Origin: Jatrophihabitans telluris
Lineage (GTDB): Bacteria > Actinomycetota > Actinomycetes > Mycobacteriales > Jatrophihabitantaceae
Length of the DNA: 64,000 nucleotides
Assembly: GCF_023516435.1 (NCBI RefSeq)
Contig: NZ_CP097332.1
Coordinates: 2,356,001 to 2,420,000 of the forward strand
Reading direction: 5' to 3'
Shown: positions 34,246 through 42,657 of the stretch, piece by piece
Layout: each line of letters begins with the position of its first letter
Position numbering within the stretch: the first letter of the stretch is position 1
Made by a program: the position numbers and the translations under genes
Notes under the pieces: model-generated
What the model was told of the DNA's origin: nothing
Database searches by the model: none
What the model saw: the letters and a program-made list of their open reading frames with translations, nothing else

Positions 34246-36227
34246 CACCGGCAACGGGCGACATCCTGTGGCAGCCGCCGGCGGATGCGCTGCAGTCCTG
34301 TCGCCTCGGACACTTCTCGGTCTGGTTGCGCGACCATCGTGGCGTAGAGCTGCGAGACCGGGATGCGCTGTGGCGCTGGTCGGTAGCCGATCTGGACGGC
34401 TTCTGGTCGGCGGTCTGGGACTACTTCGACGTCGTCGACCACGGGCGTCGCACCGCGGTCCTGGACGAGCGGATCATGCCCGGCGCGCGCTGGTTTCCCG
34501 GTTCACTGCTGAACTATGCCGAGCAGGCCCTGCGCGGAGCGGGCGCGCACGATGACAGCGTCGCGGTGCTGGCCCGCTCACAGAGTCGTCCGGACCTCGA
34601 CCTCAGCTGGGGCGACCTTCGTCGGCAAGTGGCCCGCGCCCGGCAGGTGCTCGTCGATCTCGGCGTGCGCTCCGGCGACCGGGTCGCCGGCTATCTGCCC
34701 AACTGCCCCGAGGCGCTGGTCGCGTTCCTGGCCGTCGCTGGGCTCGGGGCGGTGTGGACGAGCTGCGCGCTGGAGTTCGGACCGCGCAGTGTCATCGACC
34801 GGTTCGGGCAGGTGGAACCAGTGGTGCTCCTCGTCGCGGGCGGCTACCGCTACGGGCGCAAGGATGTCGACCGAAGCGCCGAGGTGGCCGAGGTCGTGGC
34901 GGCGTTGCCCACCCTGACCAGTGTCCTGGACATCGAGTACGGCGCATGGCGGGTGAGCGGCGCGCGCTCGTGGTCCGGATTGCTGGCCGAGTCCGACCAC
35001 GGCCTGACCGAGACCACGCCGGTGCCCTTCGACCATCCACTCGTCGTCCTGTTCTCCTCGGGCACCACCGGCAAGCCGAAGGCGATCGTGCACGGCCACG
35101 GGGGCATCGTCCTCGAACACCTGAAGAACCATGCGCTGTCGTGGGACCTCGGACCCGGTGATGTGCTGCTGTGGTATTCGACGACGGCCTGGATGATGTG
35201 GAACGCCCTGGTGTCCGGGTTGTTGGTGGGCGCCTCGATCGTGATGATCGACGGCGACCCGGCGTACCCGGACCTGACCTGGCAGTGGCAGCTGGCCGAA
35301 CAGACCGGCGCCACTCTGATGGGGGCGAGCCCCGGATTCATCATGGCCTGCCGGGCGGCCGGGATCGAGCTGGGCGAGCTGAACCTGCGAATCCGAGTGG
35401 TCGGATCGGCCGGCTCGCCCCTGCCGCCCGAGGGCTATGAGTGGATCGGCCGTCAGCTCGGCAAGCACGTGCAGCTCAACGTCGGCAGCGGTGGCACCGA
35501 TGTGTGCGGCGGCCTGGTCCAGAACGACCCGCTGCTGCCGGTGCGTGCCGGCATGATCTCCGGGCGCGCGCTCGGCGTCGACGCGCATGCCTTCGACGAG
35601 AACGGGAATGAGGTCGTCGGGGTTGCGGGCGAACTGGTGGTCACCTCGCCCATGCCGTCGATGCCGGTCGGGCTGTGGGGCGATGCCGACGGCTCGCGAC
35701 TGAGGGACACCTACTTCGATCGGTATCCGGGCGTCTGGCGCCACGGTGACTGGATCATCTTCGAACCCGACGGCAGCTGTGTGGTCACCGGCCGCAGCGA
35801 CGCCACCCTGAACCGCGGTGGCGTCCGCCTGGGCACGGCCGAGTTCTACCGAGTGGTCGAGGAACTGCCCGAGGTCAGCGACAGCCTGGTGGTGCACCTG
35901 GAGGATTCGGCCGGCGGCAACGGCCAGTTGATCCTGTTCGTGGTCCTGCGCGTACCGGCCGGACTGGACGATGAGTTGTCCGCACGCATCCGCGGCGCGC
36001 TGCGCCACGACCTGTCGCCGCGGCACGTGCCCGACCAGATCGTGGCCGTGCCGGCCGTACCCCGCAACCTCACCGGGAAGAAGCTCGAACTGCCGGTGAA
36101 GCGGATCCTGCAGGGCGCCCCGGCATCATCGGTGGTGAGCCGGGATTCCCTGGCCGACCCGTCCGCGCTCGACGCCTTCGAGGAGCTGGTCCGGTCCGTG
36201 CCCGACACGTCGCAGGCGAGCCGGTGA
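34242..36227 (+). CDS. Acetoacetyl-CoA synthetase-like ligase in the aromatic operon
   Basis: A 661-aa member of the adenylate-forming superfamily; length and motifs match acetoacetyl-CoA synthetases: an N-terminal LWQPP start, the ATP loop LFSSGTTGKPKAIVHGHGG (given in full, 19 residues), NVGSGGTDVCGG, and TGKKLELPVKRIL with the C-terminal catalytic Lys. Known family members activate acetoacetate. Here it is coupled on both sides (ATGA and GTGA) to genes of aryl side-chain oxidation, so its substrate may be a 3-oxo acid of that pathway, such as 3-aryl-3-oxopropanoate. This is inference. Confidence 0.85.
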   Translation: MTPATGDILWQPPADALQSCRLGHFSVWLRDHRGVELRDRDALWRWSVADLDGFWSAVWDYFDVVDHGRRTAVLDERIMPGARWFPGSLLNYAEQALRGAGAHDDSVAVLARSQSRPDLDLSWGDLRRQVARARQVLVDLGVRSGDRVAGYLPNCPEALVAFLAVAGLGAVWTSCALEFGPRSVIDRFGQVEPVVLLVAGGYRYGRKDVDRSAEVAEVVAALPTLTSVLDIEYGAWRVSGARSWSGLLAESDHGLTETTPVPFDHPLVVLFSSGTTGKPKAIVHGHGGIVLEHLKNHALSWDLGPGDVLLWYSTTAWMMWNALVSGLLVGASIVMIDGDPAYPDLTWQWQLAEQTGATLMGASPGFIMACRAAGIELGELNLRIRVVGSAGSPLPPEGYEWIGRQLGKHVQLNVGSGGTDVCGGLVQNDPLLPVRAGMISGRALGVDAHAFDENGNEVVGVAGELVVTSPMPSMPVGLWGDADGSRLRDTYFDRYPGVWRHGDWIIFEPDGSCVVTGRSDATLNRGGVRLGTAEFYRVVEELPEVSDSLVVHLEDSAGGNGQLILFVVLRVPAGLDDELSARIRGALRHDLSPRHVPDQIVAVPAVPRNLTGKKLELPVKRILQGAPASSVVSRDSLADPSALDAFEELVRSVPDTSQASR

Positions 36228-37180
36228 GGGGCGCTCCGGCCACGCTGGCCGTCATCGGGGCGGGCTCCATCGGCGGCAGCTGGGTGGCGCTGGCGCTGGC
36301 CCACGGGCTGACGGTGCACGCCGCCGACGTCGATCCCGCTGCCGAGGCCCGGCTGCGTGCGGCCGTCGCCGACCACCTGGCCGACCTACTGCCGGACAGC
36401 AGCGTCAACCCTGCCGCGCTGGATCGGCTGACGGTCCACACCGACCCTGCGATCGCCGCAGCGGCTGCCGACCTGGTCATCGAAGCCGGTCCTGAGCGCT
36501 TGGAGGTCAAGCGCGCCTTGTTCGCCGTCCTGGACGAGGCCGCGGCGCCCGATGTCGTCCTGGCGAGCAGTTCATCCGGCTTCGGTCCGAGCGCGTTCCA
36601 GGACGCCTGCCGCCGGCCCGATCGGGTCGTCGTCGCGCACCCGTTCAACCCGCCGCACCTCGTGCCGTTGGTGGAGGTCGTGGCCGGCCGTCGGACGTCG
36701 GAGGACACGGTCCTCGCGACGATGGCCGCAATGACCGCGCTGGGCCGGAGCCCGGTTCGGGTGCGCGCCGAGCTTCCGGGGCACGTCGTGAACCGCCTGC
36801 AGGCAGCGCTGTGGCGCGAGGCCTATGACCTCATCGGACGCGGCGCGATCTCGGTCGCCGACCTGGATCGAGCCGTCGCGAACGGACCGGGACTGCGTTG
36901 GGCCCTGCTCGGTCCGATCGCTACCCAGCACCTGTCCGGCGGCCCGGGGGGACTGCGGCACGTGCTGGAGCATCTAGGGCCGCCGATGGTCGACTGGTGG
37001 GCGGACCTGGGCGAGCCGGAGCTGTCGCCAGAGCTCGCCGAGCAGTTGGTCGCCGGCGTCGAGGCGGAGTTCGACGGGCACGAGCGCGATGTGTTGGGCC
37101 GCCGCGACCGGGCGCTGCGTGAGCTGCTCGCGGTCAAGCAGCGCGCGGGACTGGATGCCGCGGACGGGAGCGAACGGTGA
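36224..37180 (+). CDS. couN: 3-hydroxyacyl-CoA dehydrogenase (CouN-like)
   Basis: A 318-aa NAD enzyme. Rossmann fold LAVIGAGSIGGSWVALALA at residue 8; catalytic positions include SSSSGFGPS, HPFNPPHLVPLVEVV and the Asn in GHVVNRLQAALW. It should oxidise 3-hydroxy-3-aryl-propionyl-CoA to the 3-oxo thioester. Related carnitine and gulonate 3-dehydrogenases share this layout, so assignment rests on the operon. GTG start overlaps the previous stop; the next gene overlaps its own stop. Symbol tentative. Confidence 0.83.
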   Translation: MRGAPATLAVIGAGSIGGSWVALALAHGLTVHAADVDPAAEARLRAAVADHLADLLPDSSVNPAALDRLTVHTDPAIAAAAADLVIEAGPERLEVKRALFAVLDEAAAPDVVLASSSSGFGPSAFQDACRRPDRVVVAHPFNPPHLVPLVEVVAGRRTSEDTVLATMAAMTALGRSPVRVRAELPGHVVNRLQAALWREAYDLIGRGAISVADLDRAVANGPGLRWALLGPIATQHLSGGPGGLRHVLEHLGPPMVDWWADLGEPELSPELAEQLVAGVEAEFDGHERDVLGRRDRALRELLAVKQRAGLDAADGSER

Positions 37181-38679
37181 CCGACAACGGACTCGGGTCC
37201 TGGCCGCGGCGTCGCGCAGGGATGACGCCGGACAAGGCAGCGCTGGTCCAGGACGGCGCGGTCACCACCTACGCCCAGCTCGAGCGTGCCACCACCCGGC
37301 TGGCCCACGGGTTGCGGGCACACGGGGTCGCTCGCGCCGATCGGGTCGCCTTCCTCGGTATGAACTCCGTGGAGATGGTCATCGCGATGTTCGCCACCGC
37401 TCGGATCGGCGCCGTCTACGTCCCGCTCAACACACGACTGGCCCCGCCCGAACTCGGATACCTCTTCGAGCACAGCGGTGCCGATCTGCTGCTGGTCGAG
37501 GACACCCTGAGCTCCGTGGCTGAACAGGCCAGGGCGGGCGCGTCTGGGCCGGATATGGTCGTGTTCAGCCGCCAGGCGGGTTCGGGACTGGACGGTCTCA
37601 TGAGCGAGGACGACTCCCCGATCGAGGAGGAGATCGGCCTCGACGACCTGTTCATGATCCAGTACACCTCCGGCACCAGCGGCCTGCCCAAGGGCGTCAT
37701 GCTGACGCACGGCAACGTGATCTGGAACGTGTACAACCTGCTCGTCGACATCGACCTCGGCAGTGACGAGATCGCGCTGGTGACCGCGCCGCTGTTCCAC
37801 ACGGCCGCGCTGAACCAGGTGTTGTTCCCGACCGTCCTCAAGGGCGGAACCGCCCTGATCGAGGCGAAGTTCGATGCGGCACAGGCCATCGACCTCATCG
37901 AAGGGCAACGGGTCACCCTGCTGTTCGGTGTCACCACCATGTACCTGGCGCTGTCCCAGTCACGCCGGTTCCACGAGGCTGACCTGAGCAGCCTGCACCT
38001 GGCGCTCAGCGGCGGCTCGCCGATTCCGGAGTCGCTGCTGCAGACCTGGCTCGACCGCGGCCTGATGATCGTGCAGGGGTACGGGTTGACCGAGGCCTCC
38101 CCCGGCACGACGATGCTGCGCGCGGCCGACGGGGTTCGCAAGCTGGGCTCGGCGGGCACCGCCTGCTTCTTCACCGACGTCCGCGTCGTGGCCGGCGAGC
38201 GGGACGCTGATGTCGGCGAGCCCGGTGAGGTGCTTGTGCGCGGTCCCAACGTCTCGCCCGGGTACTGGCAGGACGTGGACGCCACCGAGCGGGCGTTCAC
38301 GAATGGCTGGCTGCACACCGGCGATGTAGCCACCCGGGACGCGGAGGGGTATCTGCGCATCGTCGACCGGCTCAAGGACATGTACATCTCCGGTGGCGAG
38401 AACGTCTATCCCGCCGAGGTGGAGCAGGCGCTGTACACGCACGTGGCGGTGGCCGAGTGCGCGGTCATCGGCGTCGCCGACGCCACCTGGGGCGAGGTCG
38501 GGCACGCGTTCGTCGTCGTGCGCGAAGAGCACCACCTGGACGCCGACGAACTGTTGCGGCACGTGGGCTCGCGGCTGGCGCGCTACAAGGTCCCGAAGTC
38601 CGTGGAGTTCGTGCCGGATCTGCCGCACAACGCCTCCGGCAAGCTCCTCAGGTCCCGACTGCGGAAGGCTCTCTCGTGA
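37177..38679 (+). CDS. couL: Aryl-CoA ligase, probable p-hydroxycinnamate:CoA ligase (CouL-like)
   Basis: A 500-aa AMP-forming ligase: YTSGTSGLPKGVMLTHGN (ATP loop, about residue 165), GYGLTEASP, and the hinge/core ISGGENVYPAEVE with C-terminal Lys in NASGKLLRSRL. Fatty-acyl, benzoate and cinnamate ligases share these motifs; the neighbours favour ferulate or p-coumarate, matching Rhodococcus jostii CouL and Corynebacterium PhdA in role. It should catalyse the first step, thioesterification. GTGA overlaps on both sides. Symbol tentative. Confidence 0.82.
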   Translation: MTDNGLGSWPRRRAGMTPDKAALVQDGAVTTYAQLERATTRLAHGLRAHGVARADRVAFLGMNSVEMVIAMFATARIGAVYVPLNTRLAPPELGYLFEHSGADLLLVEDTLSSVAEQARAGASGPDMVVFSRQAGSGLDGLMSEDDSPIEEEIGLDDLFMIQYTSGTSGLPKGVMLTHGNVIWNVYNLLVDIDLGSDEIALVTAPLFHTAALNQVLFPTVLKGGTALIEAKFDAAQAIDLIEGQRVTLLFGVTTMYLALSQSRRFHEADLSSLHLALSGGSPIPESLLQTWLDRGLMIVQGYGLTEASPGTTMLRAADGVRKLGSAGTACFFTDVRVVAGERDADVGEPGEVLVRGPNVSPGYWQDVDATERAFTNGWLHTGDVATRDAEGYLRIVDRLKDMYISGGENVYPAEVEQALYTHVAVAECAVIGVADATWGEVGHAFVVVREEHHLDADELLRHVGSRLARYKVPKSVEFVPDLPHNASGKLLRSRLRKALS

Positions 38680-39566
38680 CGCGCTACGAACCAGCGGTCG
38701 ACCTCGACGCCGTCGCGGCCATCGACATGCACGTCCACGTCGAGTCGGACGGGCACGGCCACCTGTCCCTGGACCAGGAGTTGATGGACGCCTCCGCGGC
38801 CTACTTCAAGGGTTCGGACAGCCGCACCCCCAGCGTCGAGGACCTGGCCGAGCGCTATCGCGGCGCCGGACTTGCCGCCGTCGTGTTCACGGTGGACGCG
38901 ACGACCGCGACCGGTCACCCGGCGATACCCAGCGAGCAGATCGCCGAGGCGGCCGCCCGACACAACGATGTGCTGATCCCGTTCGGGTCGGTGGATCCGC
39001 ACCAGGGGCGGGCTGCGGTGGACCGGGCGCGGCGGTTGGTCGAGGAGCACGGTGTGCGCGGGTTCAAGTTCCACCCCAGCCTGCAGGCGTTCGCCCCGGA
39101 CGACCCGGCGTGGGCCGAACTGTGGGGCACGATCGAGCAGCTGGGAGTGCCGGCACTGTTCCACACCGGGCAGAACGGCATCGGCGCGGGCCTGCCCGGC
39201 GGTCGCGGCATCAAACTGCGTTACTCCAACCCGCTGCTGCTCGATGACGTCGCGGCTGACTTCCCGAACCTGACGGTGATTCTGGCCCACCCGTCGGTTC
39301 CCTGGCAGGCGGAGGCGATCTCGATGGCCACGCACAAGGCCAACGTCTACATCGACCTGTCGGGCTGGCGGCCGAAGTACTTCCCGCCCGAGCTGGTCCG
39401 CGCGGCGGGCGGATTGTTGCGCAAGAAGGTGATGTTCGGAAGCGATTACCCGTTGATCACGCCTGAGCGCTGGCTGGCCGACTTCGCCGAACTCGGGATC
39501 GACGAAGCCCACCGGCCGGGCATCGTCAAAGACACGGCCGCGAAGGTACTGGGCCTCGCCCGGTAA
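38676..39566 (+). CDS. couO: Amidohydrolase-2 family C-C hydrolase (CouO-like)
   Basis: A 296-aa metal-dependent TIM-barrel enzyme. Metal ligands are visible as DMHVHVE (residues 17-23), FKFHPSLQAF, LAHPSVPW and Asp257 in FGSDYPL. In Rhodococcus jostii RHA1, CouO is an amidohydrolase whose predicted metal ligand is Asp257 and which replaces thiolase in ferulate side-chain shortening; the same residue number here supports the call. It would cleave the 3-oxo thioester to the aromatic acid (vanillate, 4-hydroxybenzoate). Other relatives are aromatic decarboxylases. GTG start coupled to the ligase stop. Confidence 0.82.
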   Translation: MTRYEPAVDLDAVAAIDMHVHVESDGHGHLSLDQELMDASAAYFKGSDSRTPSVEDLAERYRGAGLAAVVFTVDATTATGHPAIPSEQIAEAAARHNDVLIPFGSVDPHQGRAAVDRARRLVEEHGVRGFKFHPSLQAFAPDDPAWAELWGTIEQLGVPALFHTGQNGIGAGLPGGRGIKLRYSNPLLLDDVAADFPNLTVILAHPSVPWQAEAISMATHKANVYIDLSGWRPKYFPPELVRAAGGLLRKKVMFGSDYPLITPERWLADFAELGIDEAHRPGIVKDTAAKVLGLAR

Positions 39567-39594
39567 TTAGGATGATCGTCCAGGGAGGTAATGC

Positions 39595-40080
39595 ATGACG
39601 ATCACGCCCCGGCGAACCCGCCTCGACGCGACCCCCACAGACCACCACGCAGACCCGCCTTCGACCCTGCTGTACCTGATGAAACAGGTCGAGCTGGCCG
39701 TCCGCGCCGAGCTCGATGACCTGGCGCGGCCGGAGGGATTGACCGCCCTTCAGTACACCGCGCTGACGGTCCTGGAGCGGCATCCCGACCTGACCGCGGC
39801 TCACCTGGCGCGGCACTCGTTCGTGACCGGGCAGAGCATGGCCGACGTCGTGACCGCGCTGTTGAACCGCGGCCTGATCGGCCGGCACCGGGACCCGGCC
39901 GATCGTCGGCGCCTGGTCATCGCCCTCACCCCCGCCGGGCACCGGCTACTGGCGCGCATGCAGCCCCAGGTGGCCGCGCTGCAGGACCGCATGCTGTCGT
40001 TGCTGACCGGCGAGCAGGCGAGCGAGCTGCGCCACTCGCTTGAGCTGTGCCGAACGGCGTTGCGCAATTCGGTCAAATAA
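39595..40080 (+). CDS. couR: MarR-family regulator (CouR/PhdR-like)
   Basis: A 161-aa winged-helix regulator. The recognition region is LTAAHLARHSFVTGQSMADV, and the wing is IGRHRDPADRRRLVIALTPAG. The start follows GGGAGG. It sits 28 bases behind the cou-like operon and 51 bases ahead of the MFS gene. MarR proteins at the same position in Rhodococcus (CouR) and Corynebacterium (PhdR) repress cinnamate catabolism and respond to aryl-CoA; the role here is by analogy. The 18-bp motif at 33408 and 40084 is its likely operator. Confidence 0.85.
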   Translation: MTITPRRTRLDATPTDHHADPPSTLLYLMKQVELAVRAELDDLARPEGLTALQYTALTVLERHPDLTAAHLARHSFVTGQSMADVVTALLNRGLIGRHRDPADRRRLVIALTPAGHRLLARMQPQVAALQDRMLSLLTGEQASELRHSLELCRTALRNSVK

Positions 40081-40083
40081 TTA

Positions 40084-40101
40084 CTCAGGAAACCTGTACA
40101 T
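40084..40101 (+). promoter_or_regulatory. Copy 2 of shared 18-bp motif, ahead of the MFS gene
   Basis: CTCAGGAAACCTGTACAT, matching the copy at 33408-33425 at 15 of 18 positions, with a CAGG-AAA-CCTG inverted repeat. It begins 3 bases after the marR stop codon and ends 30 bases before the transporter ATG, in an A/T-rich gap that probably holds the promoter. Confidence 0.6.
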
Positions 40102-40131
40102 CAAGCTGCGTTTGTGGTTTTCTTCTCAACC

Positions 40132-41817
40132 ATGAACGAGACCGATGCCGCAGCCGGCGCACCGTCCACACCCTCCAGGCTCAGCCCAGGCACCCTCCTC
40201 GCCGCGGCGGGCGCCGTCGCCGTTGCTCAGATCGGCCTGTCGATCCCGGCCGTCATCAACGGATTCATCAACCAGGACCTGGGTACCTCCTCGACCCAGT
40301 TGACGTGGATCTCCGACGCATTCCTGGTGCCCGTCACGTTGCTCGAACTGTCCTTCGGCGTGGTCGGAGACCTGTTCGGCCGCAAGCGACTGCTCGCCAT
40401 CGGAGCGGCGCTGATGGTCGTCGGTGGCCTGATCGGCTTCTTCACCCCCGCCAAGGGAGTGGGCGTGCTTCTGACGGGGCAGGTCACCGCGGGCATCGGC
40501 GCGGCGGCGATCTTCCCAACGTCGGTGGCGATGCTCGCTGCCGGTACCCACAACCTCAAACAGCGCGCCCACGCCATCTCCATCTGGGCCGCCGCGCTGA
40601 CCGGAGCCGGCTTCATCTCGCCGGTGCTGGCCGGGGTCCTCGCGCGGATCCACCACTCGGGCGGTCAGTACGCGAGCTGGCGTTACGCCTTCCTGGCGAT
40701 GGCCGTGCTGGCCGCGGTCAGCGCTGCGATCACCGTGGCCTTCGCCCAGAACTCCTCGGCGCCGCAGGGACGTTCGCTGGACTGGCCCGGGCAGATCACC
40801 GTCGCGATCTCGTTGTTCGCGCTGCTCTACGCGGTGATCCAGGGCGCGGACGATGGGTGGACGAGTGTCACCGTGATCGGCGGGTTCGTCGTCGCCGCGG
40901 TCTTCATGGCCCTGTTCGTGGCGATCGAGCGGCGGGTCGATCGTCCGCTGATCCGGCTGGAACTGTTCAGCAACCGGGTGTTCGCGATCTCGGCGGTGGT
41001 TACCGTCATCGGGATGTTCGCCTACCTCGGGACGGCCTACGCGACCAGCATCCGGCTCTCGGCGATCCAGGAGTACACCCCGCTCAAAACGTCGATCGGC
41101 TTCTTCTGCCTGAACGTCATGGGCGTCGTGCTCTTCCCGGTCAGTACCAGGATGATCGAACGCTACAAGCCCGGCTGGGTCCTCGCCGCCGGCATGGCGA
41201 TGATCGGCGTCGGCGATCTCGTTCTGTCAGCGATTCCGGCCACGAACCTGTCGATCGCCGCCGTCGCGGTTCCCCTGCTGGTCATCGGTGCCGGTTTCAA
41301 GCTGGCCGTCACCTCGATCACGGTGGTCGCCGTGAACAGCGTTCCCACCTCCAAGGCCGGCATGGCCAGTGGCGCGACGAGCATGCTCCGCGACGGCGGG
41401 CTCACCCTCGGACCGGCCATCGTGGGCGCGATCGCGCTGACGAACGCGGCCCACGCCATCAACGCCAAAATCGCCTCGACCCCCGCGCTCAGCTCCGCGC
41501 TGACGTCCTTCTATGCCTCGCCGCAGCATGTGCCCTCGGCCGAACGGGCCACCGTTGCCGGTGCCGTCGCCGCGGTCAAGTCCGGTCCGCTCGGCCAGAA
41601 CGGCGTCCCGGCACAGGTGCCGGGTCCCGGGGGCAAGCTCATTCCCTTCAACCCGCTCAAGGACGTCGCCTTCCACGCACTGTCGCACGGCTACGCGATC
41701 GGGTACCTGGTCTGTGGGATCTCGGCGTTGATCGCGGCGCTGATCGCAGCCACGCTGCTCGGTGGACGCCGGCATGAGGACGCCTTCGTCGAGACCGAGA
41801 CGGTCGGCGTCCGCTGA
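40132..41817 (+). CDS. MFS transporter, DHA2-like (14 segments), probable aromatic-acid carrier
   Basis: A 561-aa protein with about 14 membrane segments. DLFGRKRLLAIGAALMVVGG is the loop-2 MFS motif, and TWISDAFLVPVTLLEL and GASMLRDGGLTLGPAIVGA-like segments match the DHA2 group (the window reads GATSMLRDGG). A long outer loop (about residues 450-525) precedes the last segment. Between a CouR-like regulator and vanAB genes, uptake or export of cinnamates or vanillate is the best guess; CouT and PhdT occupy similar positions. ATG at 40132. An IclR gene overlaps the stop. Confidence 0.82.
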   Translation: MNETDAAAGAPSTPSRLSPGTLLAAAGAVAVAQIGLSIPAVINGFINQDLGTSSTQLTWISDAFLVPVTLLELSFGVVGDLFGRKRLLAIGAALMVVGGLIGFFTPAKGVGVLLTGQVTAGIGAAAIFPTSVAMLAAGTHNLKQRAHAISIWAAALTGAGFISPVLAGVLARIHHSGGQYASWRYAFLAMAVLAAVSAAITVAFAQNSSAPQGRSLDWPGQITVAISLFALLYAVIQGADDGWTSVTVIGGFVVAAVFMALFVAIERRVDRPLIRLELFSNRVFAISAVVTVIGMFAYLGTAYATSIRLSAIQEYTPLKTSIGFFCLNVMGVVLFPVSTRMIERYKPGWVLAAGMAMIGVGDLVLSAIPATNLSIAAVAVPLLVIGAGFKLAVTSITVVAVNSVPTSKAGMASGATSMLRDGGLTLGPAIVGAIALTNAAHAINAKIASTPALSSALTSFYASPQHVPSAERATVAGAVAAVKSGPLGQNGVPAQVPGPGGKLIPFNPLKDVAFHALSHGYAIGYLVCGISALIAALIAATLLGGRRHEDAFVETETVGVR

Positions 41818-42572
41818 CCTCCCCGAGCTCGACGTCGGTCGCGTCGAAGGTGCTCGCCCTGCTGGGTGCCTTCGACGCCGATCATCGTGAGCTGACGTTG
41901 ACCGAGCTGGCCCGCCGAGCCGGACTCACGCTGTCGACCGCACAGCGGCGTGCCTCGGAGCTGGCCGCGTGGGGCGCGCTGGAGCGGACCGACGCCGGGC
42001 GCTACCGGGTCGGCCTGCGTCTGTGGGAGGTCGGCTCACTCGCCCCCCGCGGACTCGGCCTGCGCGAGGTCGCCCTGCCGTTCTTGGAAGATCTCTACGT
42101 CGTCTCGCGGGAGAACGTCCAGCTGGCGGTGCGGGAAGGCACCGAAGCGGTCTTCGTCGAGCGCATCGCCGGCCGCTCCGCGGTCCGAGTACTGACCCGC
42201 GTCGGGGGCCGGTTCGCTCTGCACGCAACCGGAGTGGGACTGGTCCTGCTGGCCCATGCCCCGCCCGAGGTATTCGACCAGGTGGTTCGGGCTGGGCTCG
42301 CCTCGTACACGCCGGCGACAATCACCGACCCGGCGGCGCTGCGCGGGACGCTCGCCGGTGTGCGACGGGACGGGTACGCCGTCAGCCGCGGTGCCGTGAC
42401 CGAGGACGCGTTGTCGGTGGCCGCGCCGATCACCGACGCCGGTGGCCACGTCGTCGCCGCCGTGTCGCTGGTCGTGGCCATTGACGGCGCCCGACCCCAG
42501 GCCTTGGCCCCACTCGTGCGAGCCGCCGCTCGCGGAATCTCGAGGGCCTACGCGACCTACGGGGACCGGTGA
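41814..42572 (+). CDS. IclR-family regulator with probable CTG start
   Basis: A 252-aa regulator: N-terminal winged helix (LTLTELARRAGLTLSTAQRR) and C-terminal effector domain (NVQLAVREGTEAVFVERIAG, then HATGVGLVLLAHAP). The only ATG/GTG/TTG near the start is GTG at 41850, which would cut off the first helix. A CTG at 41814 overlaps the MFS stop as CTGA and gives LTSPSSTSVASKVLALLGAF, a normal IclR N-terminus. It precedes vanAB by 85 bp and likely controls them through the palindrome at 42599. Confidence 0.85.
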   Translation: MTSPSSTSVASKVLALLGAFDADHRELTLTELARRAGLTLSTAQRRASELAAWGALERTDAGRYRVGLRLWEVGSLAPRGLGLREVALPFLEDLYVVSRENVQLAVREGTEAVFVERIAGRSAVRVLTRVGGRFALHATGVGLVLLAHAPPEVFDQVVRAGLASYTPATITDPAALRGTLAGVRRDGYAVSRGAVTEDALSVAAPITDAGGHVVAAVSLVVAIDGARPQALAPLVRAAARGISRAYATYGDR

Positions 42573-42598
42573 TTCATCGCCTGAGCGGCCAGTAGGAC

Positions 42599-42613
42599 TT
42601 GCACTGAGTGCAA
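42599..42613. promoter_or_regulatory. 15-bp perfect palindrome ahead of vanA
   Basis: TTGCAC-TGA-GTGCAA, 45 bp upstream of the vanA ATG and 27 bp after the iclR stop. Symmetry and size suit an IclR-family operator. Confidence 0.6.
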
Positions 42614-42657
42614 ACCCCGGTGGCGCCAACCATGCCACCCGCCGGACCCTGTGGACT

